The notes: generated by a model from the sequence alone, not told the origin. Positions 44,432 to 53,643 are shown, counted from the first letter of the stretch. The stretch: 64,000 bases of DNA from Brachybacterium sp. P6-10-X1 (GCF_001969445.1 NZ_CP017297.1:1054001-1118000), one strand, 5' to 3'. Numbers and translations: made by a program.

Positions 44432-45463
44432 ATGCCCCAACCGCTCGCCGACTCCCAGACCGCCACCACCACAGCTCCCCCGGCTCGCCGCGGGCTGCCC
44501 CCCGGCCTGCTGCTGTGTCTCGCCGTCGCGGTGCTGGCGCAGCTGATCGCCCCGGCCATCCCGGGCGTGAGCGCCCTGATCATCGCGATCATCGCGGGGA
44601 TCCTCATCGCCAACACCACGGGGCTGCCCGCCGCCGTCGCCGCCGGGACGGACTTCTCGGCGAAGAAGCTGCTGCGGGCGGGGATCGTGCTGCTGGGGCT
44701 GCAGCTGGTGCTCGGCGACATCCTCGCGCTCGGTGCCCCCATGCTCCTGGTGGTGGTGGCGATCGTGGGCGGTGGGATCCTCGGCACCGTGGCGCTGGGC
44801 CGACTGCTGGGCGTCGCGCCGCGGCTCTCGCTCCTGATCGCCTGCGGCTTCTCGATCTGCGGGGCAGCCGCCGTGGCCGCGGCCGCCGGGGTCACCGACC
44901 CCGAGGACCAGCACGAGCAGGACACGGTCACCGCCGTCGCCCTCGTCGTGCTCTGCGGGACAGCGATGATCGCCCTGATCCCGGCCGCCTCCGCCCTGCT
45001 GGGGCTCGCTCCGGGCACTGCCGGGCTCTGGGCGGGCGGATCGATCCACGAGATCGCCCAGGTGGTCGCCGCCGGGGGCGTGCTCGGCGGCGGGGCGCTC
45101 GCGGTCGCGGTCGTCGTCAAGCTCGCCCGCATCCTCATGCTGGCCCCGGTGATGGCCGTGCTCAGCACCCGGGAGCGACGCCGCGGCGGGGCCGACGGGG
45201 CGCGCCCGCCCCTGGTGCCGCTGTTCGTGCTCGGCTTCCTGGCGATGGTGCTGCTGCGCTCGTTCCTTCCGCTGCCCGACGCGGTGGTGGAGGCCGGGGC
45301 GGTGCTGCAGACGACCCTGCTCGGAGCAGCGATGTTCGCCCTCGGCACCGGCGTGGAGGTCCGCGCCCTGCTGCGGGTCGGAGCACGCCCCTTCGCCCTC
45401 GCGGCTGCCTCGACCGTCCTGGTGGCCTCGACAGCACTGGCCGGGGTGATGCTCGTCGCCTGA
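44432..45463 (+). CDS. YeiH-family putative sulfate/anion exporter
   Basis: The 343-residue protein has about 10 membrane segments with family features: LIIAIIAGILIANT near the start, LRAGIVLLGLQLVLGDI, the FSICGAAAVAAAAGVTDPEDQHEQDTVTAVALVVL block, and WAGGSIHEIAQVVAAGG. The YeiH/PSE family has been linked to sulfate or sulfonate-derived anions, but most members are untested. I chose the ATG at 44432, although an ATG at 44372 is possible. Divergent from the LysR gene. Confidence 0.85.
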   Translation: MPQPLADSQTATTTAPPARRGLPPGLLLCLAVAVLAQLIAPAIPGVSALIIAIIAGILIANTTGLPAAVAAGTDFSAKKLLRAGIVLLGLQLVLGDILALGAPMLLVVVAIVGGGILGTVALGRLLGVAPRLSLLIACGFSICGAAAVAAAAGVTDPEDQHEQDTVTAVALVVLCGTAMIALIPAASALLGLAPGTAGLWAGGSIHEIAQVVAAGGVLGGGALAVAVVVKLARILMLAPVMAVLSTRERRRGGADGARPPLVPLFVLGFLAMVLLRSFLPLPDAVVEAGAVLQTTLLGAAMFALGTGVEVRALLRVGARPFALAAASTVLVASTALAGVMLVA

Positions 45464-45504
45464 GGCCCTCTCGGATCCGCGTCTGCGCCGCTACACTGAC
45501 TTTC

Positions 45505-45930
45505 GTGACGCAGATACGGGTCCGAGACGCGGCAACCTTCCTCGGAGTCAGCGACGACACCGTGCGCCGCTGGATCGAGAAGGGGGCACTCGAGGCGACG
45601 GCCGACGCGTCCGGGCGCACGGTCCTGGAGGGGACGGAGGTCGCCCGGATGGCCCGGGAGCTCGCCGTGACCCCCGAGCCGATCGGCAGCTCGAGGTCCT
45701 CGGCGCGCAACCGCTTCGTCGGGCTCGTCACCGACGTCGTCCTGGACACCGTCATGGCGCAGGTCGAACTTCAGTGCGGCCCCTTCCGCGTGGTCTCCCT
45801 GATGAGCAGCGAGGCCGCCCGGGAACTCGGCCTCGAGCCAGGAACGGTCGCCAGTGCCGTCGTGAAGGCGACCCAGGTCGTCATCGAGGCCGAGCCCGCC
45901 CCGGCACCCGCCCCGGCAGCGCACTCATGA
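45505..45930 (+). CDS. Half-size molybdate-responsive regulator (HTH + TOBE/Mop domain)
   Basis: The 141-residue protein has an N-terminal MerR/excisionase-like helix-turn-helix (residues 1-40, VRDAATFLGVSDDTVRRWIEKGAL) and a C-terminal Mop/TOBE domain (about 65-132, NRFVGLVTDVVLDTVMAQVELQCG) that binds molybdate. E. coli ModE has two Mop modules, so this is a compact version. It is the first gene of the modABC cluster. TACACT ends 7 nt before the GTG, indicating a leaderless transcript. It may regulate the operon or act as a molybdate sensor/store. Its stop overlaps modA by 4 bp. Confidence 0.85.
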   Translation: MTQIRVRDAATFLGVSDDTVRRWIEKGALEATADASGRTVLEGTEVARMARELAVTPEPIGSSRSSARNRFVGLVTDVVLDTVMAQVELQCGPFRVVSLMSSEAARELGLEPGTVASAVVKATQVVIEAEPAPAPAPAAHS

Positions 45931-46688
45931 GAGCCGTCCTTCGCGTGGGAGTCGCGACCGCTGCCCTGACCCTGGCTCTCGGCGCCGGGGGTTGCTCCGG
46001 CTCGTCGTCCGCCTCCGAGACCCTCGTCGTCTACGCCGCCGCCTCGCTGCAGGAGCCCTTCGAGGAGCTCGGCGAGCAGTTCGAGGCCACCCACGACGGG
46101 GTCGACGTGCAGTTCAGCTTCGCCGGCTCCTCGACCCTGGTAGCCCAGATCCAGGCAGGCGCCCCGGCCGACGTCTTCGCCTCGGCCGACACCCAGAACA
46201 TGGACAAGCTGGTCGACGCGCAGCTGCAGGGCGCCGAGCCGGTGGACTTCGCGACCAACACGCTGATGATCGCCGTGCCCGCCGGCAATCCGGCCGGGGT
46301 CACCGATCTCGCCTCGCTCACCGAGGAGGGGCTGGACCTCGTCGTCTGCGCGCCGGCGGTGCCGTGCGGGAGCGCGACCGAGACCGTCGAGGGATCTGCG
46401 GGGCTCGACTTCTCCCCCGTCAGCGAGGAGCAGTCCGTCACGGACGTTCTGGGGAAGGTCACCAGCGGCCAGGCCGACGCAGGGCTGGTCTACGTCACCG
46501 ATGTGCGCAGAGCCGGCGACGAGGTGGAGGGCATCGCCTTCCCCGAGTCCGACAGCGTCGTGAACACCTACCCGATCACGACGGTGGCCGGCAGCGAGAA
46601 CACCGCGCTGGGCGATGATTTCGTCGCCCTCGTCACCGGCGCCGACGGCCAGGGGGTTCTGGCCGAGTACGGATTCGCCGGGGCATGA
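45927..46688 (+). CDS. modA: Molybdate ABC transporter substrate-binding protein
   Basis: The 253-residue lipoprotein has a signal and a lipobox ending AGGC (Cys near 23), then the ModA fold: [64 protein letters not shown] and [14 protein letters not shown]. These residues contact molybdate or tungstate in the family. It works with ModB and ModC encoded downstream. The ATG overlaps the regulator stop. Confidence 0.95.
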   Translation: MRAVLRVGVATAALTLALGAGGCSGSSSASETLVVYAAASLQEPFEELGEQFEATHDGVDVQFSFAGSSTLVAQIQAGAPADVFASADTQNMDKLVDAQLQGAEPVDFATNTLMIAVPAGNPAGVTDLASLTEEGLDLVVCAPAVPCGSATETVEGSAGLDFSPVSEEQSVTDVLGKVTSGQADAGLVYVTDVRRAGDEVEGIAFPESDSVVNTYPITTVAGSENTALGDDFVALVTGADGQGVLAEYGFAGA

Positions 46689-46698
46689 GGTCGTCGGC

Positions 46699-47469
46699 GT
46701 GAGGTCGCTGCCCCGCTGGGTCCTGGTCCCCGCCCTGCTGGGCGGGCTGTTCGTGCTGCTTCCACTGGTGGCCATGGCGACGCGGGTCCACTGGGGCGAT
46801 CTCGGCGCACTGCTGACCAGCGACTCCTCCCTCGCCGCGCTGCGGTTGAGCCTGCAGACCTCCGCCACCAGCGCCGCCTGCTGCGTGCTGCTGGGGGTGC
46901 CGATGTCGCTGCTGCTGGCCCGCTCGAGCTTCCGCGGCCTGTCCGTCCTGAGGTCGCTGATGCTGATCCCCCTGGTGCTGCCGCCGGTGGTCGGGGGCAT
47001 CGCCCTGCTGTACACCTTCGGCCGGCAGGGGCTGATCGGCCGGCAGCTCGAGCTGCTGGGGGTGCAGATCGCCTTCTCCACCACGGCGGTGGTGCTCGCG
47101 CAGACCTTCGTGGCGCTGCCCTTCCTGGTGATCAGCCTCGAAGGGGCGCTGCGCACCGCGGGCACCCGCTACGAGGCGGCCGCCGCCTCGCTGGGTGCCC
47201 ACCCGACCCGGGTGCTGATGCAGGTGACGCTGCCGCTGGCGCTGCCCGCCCTCGCCTCGGGCACCGTGCTGTCCTTCGCGCGGGCGCTCGGCGAGTTCGG
47301 GGCGACCATCACCTTCGCCGGCAGCCTCCAGGGCACCACCCGCACCCTGCCGCTGGAGATCTACCTCCAGCGCGAGACCGATCCGCAGGCGGCGGTCGCC
47401 CTGTCCTTCCTGCTCATGATCGTGGCAGTGGCGATCATCGCCCTCACCGGCAGGCGGGCCGCGCCATGA
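46699..47469 (+). CDS. modB: Molybdate ABC transporter permease
   Basis: The 256-residue protein has five or six membrane segments and the ModB coupling motif [27 protein letters not shown] near residue 155. It also has the [22 protein letters not shown] stretch typical of the family. The start is a GTG at 46699, 10 nt after the modA stop, with GAGG about 9 nt upstream. It overlaps modC by 4 bp. Confidence 0.93.
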   Translation: MRSLPRWVLVPALLGGLFVLLPLVAMATRVHWGDLGALLTSDSSLAALRLSLQTSATSAACCVLLGVPMSLLLARSSFRGLSVLRSLMLIPLVLPPVVGGIALLYTFGRQGLIGRQLELLGVQIAFSTTAVVLAQTFVALPFLVISLEGALRTAGTRYEAAAASLGAHPTRVLMQVTLPLALPALASGTVLSFARALGEFGATITFAGSLQGTTRTLPLEIYLQRETDPQAAVALSFLLMIVAVAIIALTGRRAAP

Positions 47470-48521
47470 CGCTCGCCCTGCGTGCCACGGTCCCCGAACG
47501 CGGACTCGACGTCGAGCTCGCTCTCGCCGACGGGGAGACCCTGGCCCTGGTCGGTCCCAACGGTGCCGGGAAGTCGACGATCCTGTCCCTGATCGCCGGG
47601 ACCCTGCGCCCCGCGTCAGGCACCATCGCTCTTCAGGACCGGCTGCTGAGCGGCCCGGGGATCTGGGTACCACCGCACGACCGCGCCGTCACCACCCTCG
47701 CCCAGGACCCCGTGCTCTTCCCGCACCTGAGCGTGCGGGCCAACATCATGTTCGGTCTGCGCGCTCAGGGGATGCGGCAGCGACGCGCCCGGCAGGAGGC
47801 CGAGCGGTGGCTGGAGGAGATCGGGGTTCCGGAGCTCGCGGACCGTCGGCCCGCGCAGCTCTCGGGAGGGCAGGCGCAGCGGATCGCGGTCGCCCGCGCC
47901 CTGGCGGCACAGCCGGACCTGCTGCTGCTGGACGAGCCGATGGCGGCCTTGGACGTCGATGTCGCACCCGCGCTGCGAGAGCTGCTGCGCCGGGTGCTGG
48001 CCGAGCGCTCCGCGATCGTGGTCAGCCATGACGTGCTGGACGCGGTGACGCTCGCCGACCGGGTGGCGGTGATCGAGGCCGGTCGGATCCTCGAGACCGG
48101 CCCCGCCGCGGAGGTGCTCAGGCGTCCGCAAGCCGCCTTCACCGCGCGTCTGGCCGGGGTGAACCTGCTCAGCGGTGTCTGGGACGGCCGCGCGATGCGC
48201 CTCGGCGACGACGGCGAGCAGGGCATGCTGCGGGGAGAGCCGGTGGGTCCGCTGTCCGTCGGCACACCGGTGCGCGCGACGGTGCGCCCGTCCCGGATCC
48301 GGGTGGTGGACGGGACCGAGGCGCCGCCGACGGCGACGGTGCTGCCGGGGACCATGTCGAGTCTGGAGCCCGTCGGCGACCTGGTCCGCGTGCGAGCCGC
48401 CGGGATCGCCGCGGACCTCACGCCGCAGCAGCTGGCGGGCCGCGACCTGAGAGCCGGCGCCGAGGTCTGCTTCCGGCTCGAGGCGGAGGACGTGAGCATC
48501 TACCCCGCGCGCGCATCGTGA
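47466..48521 (+). CDS. modC: Molybdate ABC transporter ATP-binding protein
   Basis: The 351-residue ATPase has Walker A GPNGAGKS near residue 33, the signature LSGGQAQR with [12 protein letters not shown] (Walker B) and the H-loop [10 protein letters not shown]. The C-terminal part (about 225-351) is a TOBE domain, which in ModC binds molybdate and tunes transport. The ATG overlaps modB by 4 bp and the stop overlaps the glycosylase gene by 4 bp, so all are likely one mRNA. Confidence 0.94.
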   Translation: MTLALRATVPERGLDVELALADGETLALVGPNGAGKSTILSLIAGTLRPASGTIALQDRLLSGPGIWVPPHDRAVTTLAQDPVLFPHLSVRANIMFGLRAQGMRQRRARQEAERWLEEIGVPELADRRPAQLSGGQAQRIAVARALAAQPDLLLLDEPMAALDVDVAPALRELLRRVLAERSAIVVSHDVLDAVTLADRVAVIEAGRILETGPAAEVLRRPQAAFTARLAGVNLLSGVWDGRAMRLGDDGEQGMLRGEPVGPLSVGTPVRATVRPSRIRVVDGTEAPPTATVLPGTMSSLEPVGDLVRVRAAGIAADLTPQQLAGRDLRAGAEVCFRLEAEDVSIYPARAS

Positions 48522-49117
48522 CCGCGCTCGCCGCAGTGGATCTGCGTGCTCTCCACCAGGAGCTGCTGGCACGGCACGGACCGCAGGGCTGGTGGTGGCC
48601 CGGCGAGGAGCCCTTCGAGATCGCGCTCGGGGCGGTTCTGGTTCAGCGCAGCCGGTGGGAGCAGGCCGCGCTGTCGATCGACGCCCTGCGCGCGGCGGGC
48701 CTGCTCGAGCCCCGGGCTCTCGCGGCGGCCGAGGAGGACAGGGTGCGGGAGCTGGTGCGCGGCTCGGGTCTCCCGCGGTCGAAGCCGCGTCGGGTCCAGG
48801 CGCTCGCGCGCTGGGTCCGAGACCGCGCCGCCCACGCCCGCGAGCTCGAGGACCCGCCCCTGAGGGTCGAGCTGCTCGGCGTGGAGGGCATCGGCGAGGA
48901 GACGGCCGACGCGATCAGTCTCTACTGCTTCTCCCGCCCCGTCTTCGTCTGCGACGAGTACGCGAGACGGCTGTTCCGGGAGCGGGGCATGGAGGTGCCC
49001 GCCTCATATCGGGCGTTCCGGCGGGCGATCACCCCCGCGCTCGAGGCGGCGGAGCTGACAGCGGCAGAACTCGCCGAGCTGCACGGGCTCATCGTCGAAC
49101 ACGGGAAGTCCGCCTGA
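48518..49117 (+). CDS. HhH-GPD DNA glycosylase, MagIII-like
   Basis: The 199-residue protein is an endonuclease III-superfamily glycosylase. It has IALGAVLVQRSRWEQAA, the helix-hairpin-helix LLGVEGIGEETADAISLYCF and the catalytic Asp in VCDEYARRL. The usual catalytic Lys of endonuclease III is replaced (Glu in GIGEETAD), and the C-terminal 4Fe-4S cysteines are absent. These features match the H. pylori MagIII 3-methyladenine glycosylase group, including the late AELHGLIVEHGK. The GTG start overlaps the modC stop. The 3' end overlaps the convergent hydrolase by 29 bp. Confidence 0.82.
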   Translation: MTALAAVDLRALHQELLARHGPQGWWWPGEEPFEIALGAVLVQRSRWEQAALSIDALRAAGLLEPRALAAAEEDRVRELVRGSGLPRSKPRRVQALARWVRDRAAHARELEDPPLRVELLGVEGIGEETADAISLYCFSRPVFVCDEYARRLFRERGMEVPASYRAFRRAITPALEAAELTAAELAELHGLIVEHGKSA

Positions 49118-49934
49118 TCAGCTCACGCACCTCCTGGTCGAAGTCCTCGGGCGCCTCGAGGTTTGGGTAGTGCGCCGCGCCGGCGAGCTCGACGTACCGG
49201 CCGTCGGGGGCGGCGTCGGCCAGCCGGCGGCCGTTGCGGCGGTGGTCGTCGCCGTCGAGGGCGCCGCACAGGGCGAGAACGGGCACGTCGATCCGCTCCA
49301 GTCGTTGCCAGGTCTCCGTCACCGGGACCGGAGGGGGCGGTGGGACCGGGGTGCCGTCCGCGTCGGTGCGCAGGTGGTTCTGGACGGTGTCGCGGGCCAT
49401 GGTGTCGACGAGGTCCCGGACTGCCGGATCGACCTCGTCGAGAGTGCGATGAGGGCCGGCGGTGAAGCGCTGGAGGACGTCGACCCATTCCTGCAGGTCA
49501 GTCCGCTGCTCAGCGGCCTTCCAATCGGCGAAGGCCTGCAGCGCCCAGGGATCCTCGAACACGGGCTCGCTGGTGCCGGTGCCGCTGACCAGGATCCCGA
49601 CGACCCGCTCCGGGTGCTCGAGCGCGAGGTCGCAGGCGGTGCCGCCGCCCATGGAGATGCCGATGGCCACGACCTGCTCGACGCCCAGGGCGTCGAGCAG
49701 CGCCACGACATCGTCGACGAGGCGGTACGGGCCCTCCGCGTCCGAGGAGCCCCCGTGACCGCGGGCGTCGGGGACGAGCACGCGGTGGTCCGGGAAGGCG
49801 TCGAGCTGCGGATGCCACATGCGGGAGTCGACCGCGCCGCCGTGCAGGAGCAGCAGAGGCGGGCCCGTCGGGTCCTCGGGCCCGACGTCGAGGTAGGCGA
49901 TGCGCTGGTCGGAGAGTTGCACGGTGCGTTTCAT
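49089..49934 (-). CDS. Alpha/beta hydrolase
   Basis: The 281-residue protein has HGGAVDSRMWHPQL, DARGHGGSSD, the nucleophile elbow GISMGGGT (Ser near 102), ALCGALDGDDH with the acid, and GAAHYPNLEAPEDF with the His. It belongs to the small esterase/hydrolase class. The first codon abuts a perfect 17-bp palindrome, the operator shared with the divergent MarR gene. That regulator therefore probably represses it and a ligand induces it. Substrate unknown. Confidence 0.88.
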   Translation of the reverse strand: MKRTVQLSDQRIAYLDVGPEDPTGPPLLLLHGGAVDSRMWHPQLDAFPDHRVLVPDARGHGGSSDAEGPYRLVDDVVALLDALGVEQVVAIGISMGGGTACDLALEHPERVVGILVSGTGTSEPVFEDPWALQAFADWKAAEQRTDLQEWVDVLQRFTAGPHRTLDEVDPAVRDLVDTMARDTVQNHLRTDADGTPVPPPPPVPVTETWQRLERIDVPVLALCGALDGDDHRRNGRRLADAAPDGRYVELAGAAHYPNLEAPEDFDQEVRELIRRTSRVRR

Positions 49935-49981
49935 GACACCTAAGGTGTCACATTCTCGCCTTCTTGACAACCCAGGTGTCA
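49934..49981. promoter_or_regulatory. Two MarR-type operators and promoter between hydrolase and MarR genes
   Basis: TGACACCTAAGGTGTCA (49934-49950) is a perfect 17-bp palindrome that overlaps the hydrolase start codon. TGACAACCCAGGTGTCA (49965-49981) is a second, imperfect copy that includes the TTGACA -35 (49964-49969) of the MarR gene. The two centres are 31 bp apart, about three helical turns, so the sites lie on the same face. This is a strong candidate operator pair for the MarR protein. Confidence 0.75.
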
Positions 49982-49991
49982 TACTGGGCGG

Positions 49992-50465
49992 ATGAGCTCC
50001 CCGCTGCCACCCGGCGCCCTGGCCGATCGTCTCGCCGAGGTCTATGTGGCTCTCGGCCCCGTCTACCGCCGGGTCTCCCGGATCGTCGAGCACGACGAAG
50101 CAGTCAGCGGATTGTCCGTCGGCGTGCGCAATGTGCTGGACCAGCTGCGGCGGGACGGCGAGCGCACCGTCCCCCAGCTCGCCCGGTCCCAGGACCTCAG
50201 CCGCCAGTTCGTCCAGCGCATGGTCCACGAGGCGCGGCGCGCCGGACAGGTCGAGCTCGTGGACAATCCCTCCCATCGGCGCTCCCACCTGGTGCGGATC
50301 ACGCCGCAGGGGCACGAGGCCATCACCGCGGTCACCGACCGCGAGCAGGCGCTGCTGGGGAGCGTGGGCGGGAATCTGACCGCACAGGAGCTCACCGCGA
50401 CGCTGCGGGTGCTGCACCACATGGACGAGGCGCTGATCAGGATCGAGGCGGAGGGGCGCGGATGA
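49992..50465 (+). CDS. MarR-family regulator
   Basis: The 157-residue protein has the MarR winged helix with VRNVLDQLRRDGERTVPQLARSQDLSRQFVQRMVHEARRAGQVE, the wing NPSHRRSHLVRITPQG, and long terminal helices for dimerisation. It starts 10 nt after the second operator copy, so autoregulation is likely. The stop overlaps the GyrI-like gene by 4 bp, and the divergent hydrolase shares the operators. The ligand is unknown. Aromatic acids or drugs are typical for the family. Confidence 0.92.
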   Translation: MSSPLPPGALADRLAEVYVALGPVYRRVSRIVEHDEAVSGLSVGVRNVLDQLRRDGERTVPQLARSQDLSRQFVQRMVHEARRAGQVELVDNPSHRRSHLVRITPQGHEAITAVTDREQALLGSVGGNLTAQELTATLRVLHHMDEALIRIEAEGRG

Positions 50466-51073
50466 GTGATCCGGCGACGTACGACGTGAAGAAGGAGCTC
50501 GACAGCTACCGCGCCCGACGCGGACGGTTCCGGACCCTCGAAGTCCCCGCGAGGCGCTTCCTGATGATCGACGGCGAGGGCGACCCGAACACCTCCCCGG
50601 AGTACGAGGCGGCGCTCTCGCAGCTCTACCCCCTGGCGTACTCCGTGAAGTTCCGCAGCAAGCGCGAGCTGGGACGTGACTACGTGGTCCCGCCGCTGGA
50701 AGGGCTGTGGTGGGCCGAGGACATGGAAGCCTTCACCTCCGCCCGGGACAAGAGCCGTTGGCACTGGCGCCTGCTGCTGATGACCCCGCCGTGGATCGAG
50801 GGCGATCTGGTCGAGACCTCCGGCGACGTGCGATGGGAGGAGTTCGGGGAGGGACACTGCATCCAGACCCTCCATGTCGGCCCCTACGAGCAGGAGGGCC
50901 CCGTGCTCGAGACGATGCACCACGAGGAGATCCCCGCCCGAGGGCTCGCCCTGCGCGGCACGCATCACGAGATCTACCTCGGCGACCCCCGCCGCGCCGC
51001 GCCCGAGAAGCTGCGCACGATCCTGCGCCAGCCGGTCAGGAATCGAGAAGCACCGTACTCGGGCCCGCACTAG
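50462..51073 (+). CDS. GyrI-like small-molecule-binding domain protein
   Basis: The 203-residue protein has the GyrI-like (SHS2/AraC-effector) fold. Recognisable parts are YDVKKELDSYRARRGRFRTLEVPARRFLMIDGEG near the start, EGLWWAEDM, and HCIQTLHVGPYEQEGPVLETMHHEEI in the middle. Such proteins bind hydrophobic ligands, and some hydrolyse them (cyclopropanone hydratase/esterase activities have been described for relatives). The ATG overlaps the MarR stop, so it is translated from the same mRNA and may process the MarR ligand. Confidence 0.85.
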   Translation: MSDPATYDVKKELDSYRARRGRFRTLEVPARRFLMIDGEGDPNTSPEYEAALSQLYPLAYSVKFRSKRELGRDYVVPPLEGLWWAEDMEAFTSARDKSRWHWRLLLMTPPWIEGDLVETSGDVRWEEFGEGHCIQTLHVGPYEQEGPVLETMHHEEIPARGLALRGTHHEIYLGDPRRAAPEKLRTILRQPVRNREAPYSGPH

Positions 51074-51083
51074 TCTGACGAGC

Positions 51084-51692
51084 ATGACGACGATCACACA
51101 GCTCCTCCTCGAGACCGACGACCCCGAGTCGGCCGCCCGCTTCTACGCCGAGGCGCTCGGCCTCGGCGACAGGATCCGCACCCGCGGCACCGAGGAGCCC
51201 AGCACGGGCTTCCGCGGCGCGACGGTGTCCCTGGTCGTGCCCGACCCGGGCGTCGTCGACGGCTTCATGGCCGCCGGCACCGCCGCCGGAGCGCGCACCG
51301 TGAAGCCCGCCTCCAGGAGCTTCTTCGGGTACGGCGGCACGCTCGAGGCGCCCGACGGGACGGTGGTCACCCTCGCCACCTCCTCGAAGAAGGCCACCGG
51401 TGCCGCCCCCGGCACGATCGACGAGCTCGTGGTGCAGCTCGGCGTGACCGCCGTCGCTCCCAGCAAGGAGTTCTACGTGGACCGCGGCACCGAGGTCGCC
51501 CAGAGCTATGGTCGCAAGTACGCCAGCTTCGCGACCGGGCCGATCTCGCTCGCCCTGCTCAAGCGCAGCGGCCTGGCCAAGGCGGCCGGGGTGCCCTCCG
51601 AAGGCAGCGGCTCCCATCGGCTCGCGATCGTGGGCGACCTCGGCGAGCTCACCGACCCCGACGGATTCCGGTGGGAGGGCCCGAGCCTCTAG
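51084..51692 (+). CDS. VOC-family (glyoxalase/bleomycin resistance) protein
   Basis: The 202-residue protein has two beta-alpha-beta-beta-beta modules: ITQLLLETDDPESAARFYAEALGLGDRI with GTLEAPDGTVVTLA, and IDELVVQLGVTAVAPSKEFYVDRG with LTDPDGFRWEGPSL. VOC proteins bind metals or antibiotics in the cleft between modules. TAGTCT ends 7 nt before the ATG, suggesting its own leaderless mRNA although it sits 10 bp after the GyrI-like gene. The stop overlaps the convergent XRE gene by 4 bp. Confidence 0.82.
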   Translation: MTTITQLLLETDDPESAARFYAEALGLGDRIRTRGTEEPSTGFRGATVSLVVPDPGVVDGFMAAGTAAGARTVKPASRSFFGYGGTLEAPDGTVVTLATSSKKATGAAPGTIDELVVQLGVTAVAPSKEFYVDRGTEVAQSYGRKYASFATGPISLALLKRSGLAKAAGVPSEGSGSHRLAIVGDLGELTDPDGFRWEGPSL

Positions 51693-52537
51693 CTGCTGCG
51701 CATCACCTGGGTGCCGATGACGGCGAGGAGGTCCAGCTTCTCCTGGGCGTCGGTGCCCTCCAGGGGGAAGAAGGCGTGCATCGCGACGTCCTCGTCGGGG
51801 GTCAGCAGCACCTCGCATCGCATCTCGATCGCTCCCACCTCGCCGTGGATGATCGTCTTGCGGTCCGAGCGGCGCACGCCGACGTCGTGGAGGTCCCACA
51901 GGCGCGCGAACTCGGAGCTGGCCGCCTGCAGCTCCTGGACCAGGGCGATGACCTCCCGATCGCCGCCGCGGCGGGTGAAGGCGGCGCGCAGGTCGGCGAC
52001 ATGGGCGGCGGATATCCGCTCCCACTGGTCCTCGGCGAGAGTGCGGCTCGACGGGTCGGTGAACCAGCGCAGGATGATGTTGCGCTCTCGCGGCGTCCCC
52101 TCCAGCTGATCACCCAGCAGGGCCTGGCCCAGCGGATTGGCCCAGAGCACCTCGCCGAGATCGGTGGTGATCACCACCGGGAGATCCGTGAGGCGATTGC
52201 CCAGGGCGATCAGCCCGGGGCGCACATGCCGTCCGGCACGGCGCGGCGGCGTCGGGTGCCCCGTCAGGCGGAACAGGTGATCGCGCTCGTCCTGATCGCA
52301 TTGCAGGGCCTGCGCGATGCCGGTGATCACCCCGACGGATGGCGTCGAGCTGCGCGCCTGCTCGAGCCGCGTGTAGTAGTCGACCGAGACGCCGGCCAGC
52401 ATCGCGACCTCCTCGCGGCGCAGTCCGGGCGTGCGTCGGCGGGTGCCCTCCGGCAGTCCGGCGTCGACCGGACGCAGCAGGGCGCGGCGGCGGCGGAGGA
52501 AGTCGGCGAGGTCGTGGAGCTCCTGGCGGGCAGACAT
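51689..52537 (-). CDS. XRE-family regulator with MmyB-like ligand-binding domain
   Basis: The 282-residue protein has an XRE helix-turn-helix (residues about 10-80, GLRREEVAMLAGVSVDYYTRLEQ), then an MmyB-type domain (about 108-275) with TTDLGEVLWANPLGQALLG. It resembles the first XRE-MmyB protein in this window but is more typical of the group that regulates adjacent aldo/keto or short-chain reductases. It is divergent from the aldo/keto reductase at 52639, 101 bp away, which is its likely target. Confidence 0.9.
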   Translation of the reverse strand: MSARQELHDLADFLRRRRALLRPVDAGLPEGTRRRTPGLRREEVAMLAGVSVDYYTRLEQARSSTPSVGVITGIAQALQCDQDERDHLFRLTGHPTPPRRAGRHVRPGLIALGNRLTDLPVVITTDLGEVLWANPLGQALLGDQLEGTPRERNIILRWFTDPSSRTLAEDQWERISAAHVADLRAAFTRRGGDREVIALVQELQAASSEFARLWDLHDVGVRRSDRKTIIHGEVGAIEMRCEVLLTPDEDVAMHAFFPLEGTDAQEKLDLLAVIGTQVMRSS

Positions 52538-52638
52538 GACCCCATCCTGCTCCCCCGCGCCCGCCGCATCCAGGGAGAGGCTCTCCCCCGATGCTCCGGG
52601 CCTCGTCCCGTCGCCGCTCGGCGCGCAGGCTGGTCGCC

Positions 52639-53643
52639 ATGACCACCACAGAACAGTCCACGCACCGACCCACCACCCGCCGCCTCGGGACGACCGGGCC
52701 GATCGTCACCTCCCCGGGACTGGGGGCCATGAGCCTGTCCGGGGTCTACGGCCCCACCGACGACGCCGAGAGCCTCCGCGTGCTGCACGCCTATCTCGAC
52801 GCCGGCGGCACCCTCATCGACACCGGGGACTTCTACGGGGCCGGCCACAACGAGATGCTCATCGGCCGCGCCCTGCGCGAGCGCTCCCGGGACGACGCCG
52901 TGCTCTCGGTGAAGTTCGGCGCCACCGTCACCCCCGAGGGCATGCCCGCCGGATTCGACACCCGTCCCGAGCACGTGAAGTCCTCCCTCGCCTATTCGCT
53001 GCGCCGTCTCGGCGTGGACCACCTCGACATCTACCGGCCCGCACGCCTGGACCCGGAGGTGCCGATCGAGGAGACCATCGGCGCCGTCCAGGAGCTCGTC
53101 GAGGCGGGCTACGTGCGCCACATCGGCCTCAGCGAGGTGGGCCCCGCGACCATCCGTCGGGCCGCGGCCATCGCCCCGATCAGCGACCTGCAGATCGAGT
53201 ACTCCCTGCTGACCCGCGACATCGAGGACAGCGGGATCCTGGCCACCTGCCGCGAGCTGGGGATCGGCATGACCGCCTACGGCGTGCTGGCCCATGGTCT
53301 GGTCGCCGGTCGCACCGGCGGCGCCCGGCAGGCCTTCCCCCGCTTCCAGGGGGAGAACCTCGAGCGCAATCGCGCACTGCTGGAGCAGATCCAGGGCATA
53401 GCCGCCGCGCAGGGCGCGACCATGGCGCAGCTCGCGATCGCCTGGGTGGCCGCGCGCGGAGAGGACATCGTGCCGATCGTGGGCTCCCGCCGCGTCGACC
53501 AGGTGACCTCGATGCTCGCCAGCACCGACGTGCATCTGACCGAGACGGACCTGGCCCGGATCGATGCGGCCCTGCCCGTCGGCGCGGCCCGCGGCGACCG
53601 CTACCCCGCCGAGGCCATGACCCAGCTGGACAGCGAGGGCTGA
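52639..53643 (+). CDS. Aldo/keto reductase
   Basis: The 334-residue NADPH-dependent reductase has LGAMSLSGVYGPTDDAES, the catalytic region GTLIDTGDFYGAGHNEMLIGRAL with the acidic and Tyr residues, and VRHIGLSEVGPATIRRAAAI. The late IVPIVGSRRVDQVTSMLAS binds the cofactor phosphate. It resembles the AKR13-type proteins (YakC-like). Divergent from the XRE-MmyB regulator, which probably controls it. A terminator-like 17-bp hairpin lies 21 bp after the stop. Confidence 0.92.
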   Translation: MTTTEQSTHRPTTRRLGTTGPIVTSPGLGAMSLSGVYGPTDDAESLRVLHAYLDAGGTLIDTGDFYGAGHNEMLIGRALRERSRDDAVLSVKFGATVTPEGMPAGFDTRPEHVKSSLAYSLRRLGVDHLDIYRPARLDPEVPIEETIGAVQELVEAGYVRHIGLSEVGPATIRRAAAIAPISDLQIEYSLLTRDIEDSGILATCRELGIGMTAYGVLAHGLVAGRTGGARQAFPRFQGENLERNRALLEQIQGIAAAQGATMAQLAIAWVAARGEDIVPIVGSRRVDQVTSMLASTDVHLTETDLARIDAALPVGAARGDRYPAEAMTQLDSEG

